Shown one piece after another: positions 1 through 5,978 of a stretch of 7,027 bases of DNA (its first letter is position 1; the number at the start of each line of letters is the position of its first letter). The stretch is from DATIBL01 sp035457505 (lineage in GTDB: Bacteria > Patescibacteriota > Minisyncoccia > Phycocordibacterales > UBA6899), in NCBI GenBank assembly GCA_035457505.1, contig DATIBL010000112.1:1-7027 (forward strand), written 5' to 3'. A program made the position numbers and the translations under genes. A model generated the notes under the pieces. It had not been told where the DNA came from. It saw nothing but the letters and a program-made list of their open reading frames with translations, and did not search any database.

Positions 1-151
1 GGTTCTTCGGAGTAAACGTTGTTTGGAGATTATCGAAGACGATGACTCGATGTCCGTCGGCCAAAAAACGCTCAACGAGATGCGAGCCGATGAACCCCGC
101 GCCGCCGGGGATCAGAACCGTTTTCTGCCTCATTTCGCGACCTTTCGACAT
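1..151 (-). CDS. NAD-dependent sugar epimerase/dehydratase, N-terminal fragment (cut by window edge)
   Basis: Only the first 44 to 50 codons are in the window; the rest lies beyond the left edge. The reading contains GGAGFIGSHL, the dinucleotide-binding glycine motif of extended short-chain dehydrogenases, followed by VIVFDNL, the second beta strand whose acidic residue contacts the adenosine ribose. This family acts on nucleotide sugars in the cytoplasm (UDP-glucose/galactose epimerases, UDP-glucuronate decarboxylases, sugar dehydratases); the fragment is too short to choose among them. Two starts are possible. ATG at 151 would be nearly leaderless, because the -10-like TATAGT at 158-163 puts the RNA start near base 151. 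ATG at 133 has an AAAGG sequence seven bases upstream and is slightly preferred. The residues before GGAGFIG are IP where many relatives have TG. Family assignment is firm, substrate unknown. Confidence 0.85.
   Translation of the reverse strand, partial: MSKGREMRQKTVLIPGGAGFIGSHLVERFLADGHRVIVFDNLQTTFTPKN
141..145 (-). promoter_or_regulatory. Candidate ribosome binding site AAAGG favouring the ATG at 133
   Basis: On the minus strand AAAGG lies seven bases before the ATG at 133. The in-frame ATG at 151 has no comparable purine-rich sequence before it, so this site argues for the shorter protein. Confidence 0.4.
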
Positions 152-157
152 GGTGAC

Positions 158-167
158 ACTATAGTAC
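158..167 (-). promoter_or_regulatory. Candidate promoter -10 box (GTACTATAGT) of the epimerase gene
   Basis: The minus strand reads GTACTATAGT, with TATAGT at 158-163 as the -10-like hexamer (5 of 6 to TATAAT). It lies between the terminator of the upstream gene (195-215) and the epimerase start. No convincing -35 hexamer is found 16 to 18 bases upstream. The same ten bases, with one change, precede the ATPase gene at 5897-5906. Confidence 0.45.
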
Positions 168-194
168 AACCCGAACGGCTTCGAAAGGAAACAG

Positions 195-215
195 AAAACC
201 GGCGACATGCGCCGG
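195..215 (-). terminator. Rho-independent terminator after the 148-residue protein
   Basis: On the minus strand CCGGCG and CGCCGG form a six-base-pair GC stem around the loop CATGT, and the stem is followed at once by TTTT (bases 198-195). It begins four bases after the stop codon at 219. It separates the unknown gene from the epimerase. Confidence 0.75.
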
Positions 216-218
216 CCA

Positions 219-665
219 TCAAAGTGACGAGAGCTCTGAAAAGGCCGCATCAAGCATCGTAAATCGCTCTGGCCAGAACGATTCCCATTCGCGCCGGATG
301 TTCGCGAGGAGCAGCGGATCGGAAGCGGCAAGTGCAGCCGCGATCGCTTCTGAGACCTCCATTCGGGAGAACTCGTTCGCATCCTCGCGGACCGCATATC
401 GGGCAAGGATGAGATGCAGCTCGCACGCAGAGCGGCGTGGCATGCGATCGGCATATGCAGCGGTGAACACGAGGCCGTACAACATCCGATCCTCTCGGGA
501 AAGCGCGCGGTGCGCTCGCAGGCGTACATCCTGAAGTGCGAGCAAGAGCGTCCCTGCGGCGATCGGCTTCTCCGCCCCCTCGGCTTTTGCATATCGTGCT
601 CGTGCGCGAGCCACGCGGCGGCGGACAGACAACCACTGCATGAAGCGGGCAAACCATACCTGCAT
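219..665 (-). CDS. Protein of unknown function, 148 residues
   Basis: I do not recognise this protein. It is a complete reading from ATG to TGA, and GAGG seven bases before the ATG supports the start. It is rich in Ala, Arg, Leu and Glu and looks almost wholly helical. Residues 10-35 are strongly basic (VRRRVARARARYAK); the middle (about 55-95) resembles packed helices; the C-terminal third holds a WESFWPERF segment. No signal peptide, convincing membrane segment, cysteine pair or nucleotide-binding motif is visible. It starts 54 bases after the LTD protein's stop with no terminator between them, so the two are probably transcribed together; a terminator follows its own stop. A role linked to the surface protein is only a guess from position. 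The Shine-Dalgarno sequence and terminator make it a real gene rather than a chance frame. Confidence 0.75.
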   Translation of the reverse strand: MQVWFARFMQWLSVRRRVARARARYAKAEGAEKPIAAGTLLLALQDVRLRAHRALSREDRMLYGLVFTAAYADRMPRRSACELHLILARYAVREDANEFSRMEVSEAIAAALAASDPLLLANIRREWESFWPERFTMLDAAFSELSSL

Positions 666-672
666 AAGGGCA

Positions 673-676
673 CCTC
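673..676 (-). promoter_or_regulatory. Ribosome binding site GAGG of the 148-residue protein
   Basis: On the minus strand GAGG sits seven bases before the ATG at 665. This selects that ATG over the in-frame methionine eight codons later. Confidence 0.55.
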
Positions 677-719
677 GAACGTAAATCTCATTCGACGCTA
701 CCGGGTGCGGACGCGAACG

Positions 720-2258
720 TCAATCGCCGCGCTTCCCCTCAAGATCATCTTTTCCCTCGATGATATCTTCGATGATGGCAAATTCGTCAGCGCGGGTCGC
801 CTGATCGATCTTGGTCCGCGCAATGATGAACCCCGCAAGCGCGATCAGGATCACGCCAGCGAGCGCAAAGAACCACTGTGTTCCGATCGGGATCGATGAT
901 GGAGATTCCGATATATCTGGGAGCGCTTCGATCCCTTCTTCCCACAGTGCGGCTGCGCTGGCATTCTGCACCATCGGCGGCACCTCCTTCCCTTTTCCGT
1001 CCTTCGCGAGAGGCGAGAGCGTTTTTGCTCCCCTCGGTTCGGCATTGGTGCGCGCTGCCGCGGACGATGATGCGCTCACCTGCGATGTTCCGGCTGGACG
1101 CGAAACGGCAGCGGGGCGAGCGGTCGCAATAGGTGCGACCGGAGCGCTTGAGCGGTAGGCGGACGCAAGTGCTCCATTCGGGTAGCGGAGTTCGATCGTA
1201 CTTCCCGCATCGAACCCGAGGCGCGTCGTCTCATTTGCATACATGACCGATTTTCCGGAACGGACGAATGACTGATCGGGGAAGATGAACGATGACGACC
1301 CCCCTACGATGCTCATGCTCCACCGTGAGAGATCGATCTCTGATGCGGACGCGTTCGCAAGTTCAATGAACCCTTCACTCCCGGGAACCGCGCGCGCAAT
1401 ACGGAGCTCTGGTGCGCTGACCGATGCGATCGCGCGATCACTGGCGCGATGAGTTCCCCAGAATACCTCAAGCGTCACAATATACTCTCCAGAAAATCGG
1501 TACACATGTTCCGCGCGCTCCCCGACCGCCGTGGTTCCATCGCCAAAATTCCATCGGTATGTCGCCTGAGGGATCGCCTCATCGTAAAGCCCAGTCGCGG
1601 ACCCCACAAATACTGCGGGAAATCCGACGAAGGTATGAATGTCATCTCCAGCGTAGACGCCGATCCCGGAGCGCGGGAAGATCGAGCGCGGAGCGGACGA
1701 CGATGGTGCAGCGCTCCCCTCGACGGGCGCACTTCCTTGAACGGTTGAGGTCGAGCCGGATCCGGACGATTGCCCTGCTGGTGCCGCGCGCGGAGTCGCA
1801 GGAGCAGTGACCCACCCTGCTATAGTGCGCTGTGGCGTTTCTTTTGTGGAATTATTTCCCCCGATCGCGCTCCAGTTCTCTCCGCCGGAAACAGTGTCGA
1901 TGATCGCACCAGACGCATTCCGCAGATACAGCGTTTCCCCGGCGTTCGCAAGTCCGGCACCGAACGCCGCGATAAGATCCGCAGCGACATTGGGCACGGT
2001 CGTGTCATCAGTGCGTTCGATCAGATAGCGGCCCGAGCCCGAGATTGTCCCAGACAGCGCAATCGCAGGAGCCCCATCAGACGCCTCGAGGGTCCACCCG
2101 TCGAGAGTGATCGACTCCGTATCGGTATTCGCAAGTTCGATCCACTCGTTCGAAGACGAGTCGGCAGTACCCATCCATGCGATCTCCGCGATCTCGACCT
2201 TCGCGAAAGCCGCAAGTGGGGCAAGAAATAGGAGTGCGCCGAGTGTGAGCCATCTCAT
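720..2258 (-). CDS. Surface-anchored LTD-PKD-LTD-like protein
   Basis: Predicted secreted protein held in the membrane by its C-terminus, 512 residues from this ATG. Residues 1-19 (MRWLTLGALLFLAPLAAFA) form a signal peptide. Residues 20 to about 155 are a lamin-tail domain, with EIAWMG, EWIELAN, LDGWTLE and the downstream RTIAGW. A Ser/Gly/Pro-rich linker (about 158-198) leads to a PKD domain (about 199-281) with the hallmark WNFGDGT and HVYRFSGEYIVTLEV. Residues 283 to about 370 resemble a second, diverged lamin-tail domain (GFIELANASASEIDLSRWSM). A low-complexity Ala/Ser/Pro stretch follows, then a membrane helix at 462-480 and a charged cytoplasmic tail of about 32 residues. LTD and PKD are extracellular beta-sandwich modules; adhesion or binding of surface polymers is inference. 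An in-frame ATG at 2267 would add three residues; neither start has a clear Shine-Dalgarno sequence, and the signal peptide fits 2258 better. Confidence 0.88.
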   Translation of the reverse strand: MRWLTLGALLFLAPLAAFAKVEIAEIAWMGTADSSSNEWIELANTDTESITLDGWTLEASDGAPAIALSGTISGSGRYLIERTDDTTVPNVAADLIAAFGAGLANAGETLYLRNASGAIIDTVSGGENWSAIGGNNSTKETPQRTIAGWVTAPATPRAAPAGQSSGSGSTSTVQGSAPVEGSAAPSSSAPRSIFPRSGIGVYAGDDIHTFVGFPAVFVGSATGLYDEAIPQATYRWNFGDGTTAVGERAEHVYRFSGEYIVTLEVFWGTHRASDRAIASVSAPELRIARAVPGSEGFIELANASASEIDLSRWSMSIVGGSSSFIFPDQSFVRSGKSVMYANETTRLGFDAGSTIELRYPNGALASAYRSSAPVAPIATARPAAVSRPAGTSQVSASSSAAARTNAEPRGAKTLSPLAKDGKGKEVPPMVQNASAAALWEEGIEALPDISESPSSIPIGTQWFFALAGVILIALAGFIIARTKIDQATRADEFAIIEDIIEGKDDLEGKRGD

Positions 2259-2265
2259 GGATGGC

Positions 2266-2293
2266 ATATTACGGGTTTTCGGGCGGGGCGCAA
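2266..2293 (-). promoter_or_regulatory. Weak candidate promoter of the LTD/PKD gene
   Basis: On the minus strand TTGCGC (2288-2293) and TAATAT (2266-2271) are 16 bases apart, lying between the clpX terminator and the LTD start. Some promoter is expected here because the terminator separates the genes. If this is the one, RNA would start near base 2259, almost at the ATG at 2258, giving a leaderless message. Only the first three bases of the -35 match. Confidence 0.25.
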
Positions 2294-2302
2294 ATCGGAA
2301 AG

Positions 2303-2326
2303 AAAAACACCCCCGGCGGGAGTGTT
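2303..2326 (-). terminator. Rho-independent terminator of clpX
   Basis: On the minus strand AACACTCCC pairs with GGGGGTGTT (nine pairs, one G-T) around the loop GCC, and the T run continues through base 2303. The stem begins at the last base of the clpX stop codon (2326). It isolates clpX from the LTD gene. Confidence 0.8.
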
Positions 2327-3618
2327 CAGTGTTCGGTTTTCTTCTTGCGTACCACGAGCGGAAGCGCATTCTTTATGACCACGTCTTCGGTGATCCGGAT
2401 CGCGTCGACGCCTTCATTCCGTGCATCGTCATAACAGAGAAGCTTCGCTTCCGTGAGCGCATTCGCAATGATCGAGGTCAATCCGCGCGCGCCGGATTTG
2501 CGCTTGATCGCTTCGCGTGCGATCGCCGAGAGTGCGGCGTCATCAAACACCAGCTCGATGCCGACAAGATCGCGCATTTCTTTTGCAGCCTGCCGAAGCG
2601 GCGAATTGACGGGCTCGCGGAGCACGCGCATGAGCGCGGCTTCGTCGAGATCGTGCAGCTTCACGAGGACTGGCAAGCGGCCGATGAACTCCGGGATCAT
2701 CCCGAAACGCATCAAGTCTTCCGGCGTTGCCTTCAGAATGAGCTCGCTTGCGGACTCCTTCCGCTTGCTCTTCACTTCCGCAGTGAAGCCGATGCTTCCC
2801 GCGCCGAGGCGCTGCTCGATCACGCGATCGATGCCGCTGAATGCCCCAGCACAGATGAACAGGATCTCGGTCGTATCAAGCTCGATCGATTCTCCGCTCG
2901 CACGCTTGTGCTTTCCGGAGACCGGGACCGATGCGATCTTTCCTTCGAGCATCTTGAGGAGCGCCTGCTGGACGCCTTCGCCCGAAACGTCGCGCGTCGC
3001 AGAAGTTTCCCCGCTTCGGCGGCCGATCTTATCGATCTCGTCAATAAAGACGATGCCATGCTTGGCCTTCTCGACATCCCAGTCGACCTTCGCCAAGAGC
3101 TTCTGGAGGACAGTTTCCACATCGTCGCCGACATAACCGGCTTCGGTCAGGGTCGTCGCATCCGCGATCACCATCGGCATATCGAGCATCCGAGAGAGCG
3201 TCTGCGCAAGCAGCGTTTTTCCGACGCCGGTCGGACCGATCATCAGAATATTCTGCTTCTCGACGACGACACCGTCTTTGCTCGGCTTCAGCCGGCTACG
3301 GCGCGCATGCGCCCACATCGCGATCGCGAGCGCCGTCTTGGCGACCGATTGCGCAACGACATGCTTGTCGAGCTCGGCAATGATGCTCGAGACCGACGGA
3401 TACGGATCCTGCGGCGCATTCTGCCGCGACATTTTTGCGATCTCCTCGCGAACAATATCGTTCGCGAGCTCGACACACTCGTCGCAGATGAATGGGCTGA
3501 ATTTGACGCCATCGATCTCGTGGTCCGCGCCGGCGATCAGCCGGAGGACTTCGTCTTGTGGTTTTCGACAGAAAGAGCAACAAATCATCTTTCCCGTCGG
3601 CTTTGCCGTGGTTGCCAT
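2326..3618 (-). CDS. clpX: ATP-dependent protease unfoldase subunit ClpX
   Basis: AAA+ unfoldase, 430 residues, close to the usual 400-430. As a cytoplasmic hexamer it recognises tagged substrates, unfolds them with ATP and feeds them to ClpP. Residues 14-48 are the N-terminal zinc domain with CSFC and CDEC. The ATPase core follows: LDKHVVAQ (83-90), Walker A GPTGVGKT (128-135), pore-1 loop GYVG (161-164), Walker B IVFIDEID (189-196), the IGF loop (GAGSIGF) that docks on ClpP, PEFIGRLPV with the arginine finger, and sensor-2 GARGL. The start at 3618 is chosen because GGAGG lies six bases upstream and the protein then begins just before the zinc domain; a longer in-frame start (3696) would run through the promoter. 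Two oddities: the loop between the two cysteine pairs is 27 residues instead of the usual 18, and the RKH pore loop reads HKR. No clpP or tig gene adjoins it. Own promoter and terminator suggest a single-gene message. Confidence 0.97.
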   Translation of the reverse strand: MATTAKPTGKMICCSFCRKPQDEVLRLIAGADHEIDGVKFSPFICDECVELANDIVREEIAKMSRQNAPQDPYPSVSSIIAELDKHVVAQSVAKTALAIAMWAHARRSRLKPSKDGVVVEKQNILMIGPTGVGKTLLAQTLSRMLDMPMVIADATTLTEAGYVGDDVETVLQKLLAKVDWDVEKAKHGIVFIDEIDKIGRRSGETSATRDVSGEGVQQALLKMLEGKIASVPVSGKHKRASGESIELDTTEILFICAGAFSGIDRVIEQRLGAGSIGFTAEVKSKRKESASELILKATPEDLMRFGMIPEFIGRLPVLVKLHDLDEAALMRVLREPVNSPLRQAAKEMRDLVGIELVFDDAALSAIAREAIKRKSGARGLTSIIANALTEAKLLCYDDARNEGVDAIRITEDVVIKNALPLVVRKKKTEH

Positions 3619-3624
3619 GGCATG

Positions 3625-3629
3625 CCTCC
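3625..3629 (-). promoter_or_regulatory. Ribosome binding site GGAGG of clpX
   Basis: On the minus strand GGAGG lies six bases before the ATG at 3618 and decides that start. A second ATG at 3623 between them is out of frame. Confidence 0.75.
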
Positions 3630-3661
3630 GTCCTGGGCACTGCTGCCCGATTTCTTCCCGA

Positions 3662-3690
3662 AGAATACGTTTCGATACCCCGCCCGTCAA
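3662..3690 (-). promoter_or_regulatory. Sigma70-like promoter of clpX
   Basis: On the minus strand TTGACG (3685-3690, 5 of 6 to TTGACA) and TATTCT (3662-3667, 4 of 6 to TATAAT) are separated by exactly 17 bases. Transcription would start near base 3655, leaving a leader of about 37 bases that contains the Shine-Dalgarno sequence. It lies in the 120-base gap after the ATPase gene. This is the best-formed promoter in the window. Confidence 0.6.
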
Positions 3691-3738
3691 ACGCACGGGG
3701 AATTCCTTCGCGCAAGGCCTCGGACTCGCCGCGAAAAG

Positions 3739-5874
3739 CTACTCTTCGATGAGTTTCCGAAGTACGGATTCTGGCACCTCCTTTGGAGGCTCCTGTTTCG
3801 ACGGCTCCGGCTGCACGGGTGTCGAGGGTTTCGTGCGATCCGAAGGCGCCGGACGCTCTTTGGCATCGCGACCAGAAAGCGGCGCGGCGCTTCCTGTCTG
3901 CGGCGGCTGTTTCATTGCGAGCGCAAGCGCGGCACGAAGATCGGAAAGCTTCTCCTGGCTCGGACCTTTGTCTTTCTTGGTCAGTGACTTGAGTGTCCCT
4001 CCCGGGCGCTCGCTTTGCACCGGATTCGACGGACGCGGAGCACTTCGCACCGGCGGACTCACGACCACAGGCTCTTCGTCGTGCCGCCGTTCTCCATGCC
4101 TGCGATCCGGACCGATATAGTCGTCGTCGATCACAACGGGAACATGCACGACGCCATCCTCACGCGAGAGGTCTTCTTCGGGAGGCGCTGGCGGCGGAAC
4201 TTGCTCAGGGAGAATCTCGACGTCGGTGCCCGTCGATTCGATGCGCGAAAACGCTTCCGCGAAGGGGCGTGCCGGAGGTGGAATCTCCTCTCGAGGCGGA
4301 CGTTCTGGTCTTTCCTCAGGCGCTCTTGCTACTGGTGCCGAGTATGCACGCTCCCGCTCCATCGGCGGAGCATCGCGCCGAGGTTCTCGTGGACGATCGC
4401 TATATTCTCCGCGGGGCGGGCGATTTTCATTCCCATACTGCGAGCGACCATCTTGGCCATAGGAAGGGCGCCCGCCATCTCCTCCAGGGGCGTAATTCGG
4501 ACGCGGGCCAAAGGGCGGACGCGTACCGGGAGCATATTTTTTTGTCTCGGGAGGAGCGTTCGGATCGCGGGGCTGCTCGGGGACCGGCTCGTGCCACTTG
4601 CGAATCTCATCCTCAACGTCTTTTCTCGGGCGCGCGAACTGCGCACGAGAAGCGGCGATCACTTCGTTCACGTAGTTCTTTCCGATCAACTTGGGCCGGT
4701 CGAGCGTCGTCGCCGAAAAGGGCGGCGAACCGATGCCGTTGATCATCAGTTTCAAATAGATCTGCGCAAAGCCGAGATTCACCAAGTCTTCCGAAATAAA
4801 CACCGGCGCGAACTCCTTTTCGAGGACTTCGGCATCATACGATCCCACGCGGAACGTGATCATCGTCCCCACGTTGCCAAAAACCGCGGCACGGACTTCG
4901 TCGGACATCTGCTCGATATACTGATGCGCGATCGTGAGCGAAAGTTTGTATTTGCGCGCCTCAGAAAGAATGTCGGCAAAGGATTCGTTGGCGAATGACT
5001 GAAATTCGTCGACATAAAGATAGAACGGCGGGAGCTTCGCGAGCACCTCCGCCGGCGCCTCTGCGCGCGACATCGCAGCGAGATAGATCTTGGTGATGAG
5101 CATGGAGCCGAGGAGATTTGCGTTCCCTTCTCCAATCCGCCCCTTGGAGAGATTGACGATGAAGATCTTTTTCTCATCCATGACCTTGCGAATATCGAAG
5201 GTGGAGAGCGGCTGTCCGACCATGTTGCGGATCAGTGGGTTTGCGGCGAACTGGCCGACCTTGTTCTGGATCGCTGCCGTTGCCTCGGTCGCAAATTTGT
5301 CGGAATACTTGGCGTACTCGTCCGTCCAGAATGCTTTGACGGAAGGATCAGTGACATTCGCAACGACGAGCGAGCGATAGTTCTTATCGGAGAAGATGCG
5401 GTTCACTCCAAGAAGAGTCGAGCCGGGATACTCGAGCAGCGCGAGCAGCGCGTTGTTCAAGAGATATTCCATGCGCGGACTCCATGCGTCGACCCACACT
5501 TTCTTGAATGCGCCGATCAGCCCCGATGCGACGAGCGGCCGTTTATCGCGCCCGATGTCTTCCATGACATTGAGCGAGATCGGGAATTCTTGATCGAATG
5601 GGGCGAAATAGATGACATCCTTGATGCGATGCTCGGGGACGTACGACAAAAGAAGATCTGCGGAGCCGCCGTGCGGGTCGATAAAACAGAGCCCTTCCCC
5701 ATTCTGAATATCCTGAACGGCAAGGTTCTCAAGCAGCGTCGACTTCCCCATCCCGGTCTTTCCGATGATGTACATGTGCCGCATGCGATCCTTTGCCTTG
5801 ATGCCGAATTTCGTCCGCTTTGAACGGTAGTCGGTCTCGGCAAAATAGGTGATGTGATCGTCAGAGTTTGGCAT
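3739..5874 (-). CDS. Type IV secretion-like DNA-binding ATPase (TraD/VirD4 or DUF87-type) with long disordered tail
   Basis: Soluble P-loop ATPase, 711 residues, of the FtsK/HerA-like family that pumps DNA or drives type IV secretion and pilus machines. Walker A is GKTGMGKST (38-46); FIDPHGG at 64-70 follows; Walker B is LYVDEFQ (286-292); a sensor-like TIAHQ is at 314-318; GNVGTMITFRVG (333-344) is the likely arginine-finger region. The core ends near residue 428. The remaining 280 or so residues are Pro/Arg/Glu/Gly-rich and probably disordered, apart from a helix-forming stretch (SQEKLSDLRAALALAMK) and a short C-terminal helix (PESVLRKLIEE). Unlike classical VirD4/TraD it has no N-terminal membrane helices, so it must be recruited to the membrane. 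The start at 5874 is chosen because the protein then begins like relatives I recall (ITYFAET); there is no Shine-Dalgarno sequence, and in-frame ATG 5925 is a weaker alternative. No other secretion gene is in the window, so the exact machine is unknown. Confidence 0.9.
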   Translation of the reverse strand: MPNSDDHITYFAETDYRSKRTKFGIKAKDRMRHMYIIGKTGMGKSTLLENLAVQDIQNGEGLCFIDPHGGSADLLLSYVPEHRIKDVIYFAPFDQEFPISLNVMEDIGRDKRPLVASGLIGAFKKVWVDAWSPRMEYLLNNALLALLEYPGSTLLGVNRIFSDKNYRSLVVANVTDPSVKAFWTDEYAKYSDKFATEATAAIQNKVGQFAANPLIRNMVGQPLSTFDIRKVMDEKKIFIVNLSKGRIGEGNANLLGSMLITKIYLAAMSRAEAPAEVLAKLPPFYLYVDEFQSFANESFADILSEARKYKLSLTIAHQYIEQMSDEVRAAVFGNVGTMITFRVGSYDAEVLEKEFAPVFISEDLVNLGFAQIYLKLMINGIGSPPFSATTLDRPKLIGKNYVNEVIAASRAQFARPRKDVEDEIRKWHEPVPEQPRDPNAPPETKKYAPGTRPPFGPRPNYAPGGDGGRPSYGQDGRSQYGNENRPPRGEYSDRPREPRRDAPPMERERAYSAPVARAPEERPERPPREEIPPPARPFAEAFSRIESTGTDVEILPEQVPPPAPPEEDLSREDGVVHVPVVIDDDYIGPDRRHGERRHDEEPVVVSPPVRSAPRPSNPVQSERPGGTLKSLTKKDKGPSQEKLSDLRAALALAMKQPPQTGSAAPLSGRDAKERPAPSDRTKPSTPVQPEPSKQEPPKEVPESVLRKLIEE

Positions 5875-5896
5875 AGAATTGAGACGGAACCATTCT

Positions 5897-5906
5897 ATTA
5901 TAGTAC
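5897..5906 (-). promoter_or_regulatory. Candidate promoter -10 box (GTACTATAAT) of the ATPase gene
   Basis: The minus strand reads GTACTATAAT, with a perfect TATAAT at 5897-5902, between the oxygenase terminator and the ATPase start. RNA would start near base 5890, giving a leader of about 16 bases. No -35 hexamer is seen 16 to 18 bases upstream. It differs by one base from the box before the epimerase (158-167). Confidence 0.6.
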
Positions 5907-5927
5907 GGCGAGGAGATTCGCGCATAG

Positions 5928-5950
5928 AAAAACCGCGGCAAATGCCGCGG
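5928..5950 (-). terminator. Rho-independent terminator of the Rieske oxygenase gene
   Basis: On the minus strand CCGCGGC and GCCGCGG pair around ATTT (the flanking A and T can close one more pair), followed directly by TTTTT (5932-5928). It starts 28 bases after the oxygenase stop and ends before the ATPase promoter box, so the two genes are transcribed separately. Confidence 0.85.
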
Positions 5951-5978
5951 CGGGGTTGAGAAAGAACGCAAGAGGTCG

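Noticed and set aside
1816..1825. TGCTATAGTG as another promoter box
   Set aside because: It is on the plus strand inside the LTD/PKD coding region, with no plus-strand gene downstream.
2259..2369. Upstream extension of the LTD/PKD protein to 2369
   Set aside because: The extra residues overlap the end of clpX and its terminator, and they would bury the signal peptide.
3619..3696. Longer clpX start at 3696 (GTG)
   Set aside because: It would overlap the promoter at 3662-3690, while a strong GGAGG precedes the ATG at 3618 and the protein then matches the usual ClpX N-terminus.
3707..3735. Inverted repeat TTCGCG...CGCGAA after the ATPase stop as a terminator
   Set aside because: The stem is only six pairs, the loop is 17 bases, and no T run follows on the minus strand.
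2107..3987. Long plus-strand open frame of 626 codons opposite clpX
   Set aside because: It runs antisense to clpX, whose motifs are unmistakable. The translation is Arg/Asp/His-rich with no recognisable domain; such frames arise from the codon bias of the opposite strand.
4430..4560. Possible tandem repeat DNA in the ATPase tail
   Set aside because: The codons are Gly/Pro/Arg/Tyr-rich but show no exact nucleotide repeat unit; this is protein low complexity rather than a DNA repeat array.
4015..4998. Plus-strand open frame of 327 codons opposite the ATPase
   Set aside because: It is antisense to the ATPase and has arginine-rich shadow composition with no domain or plausible ribosome binding site.
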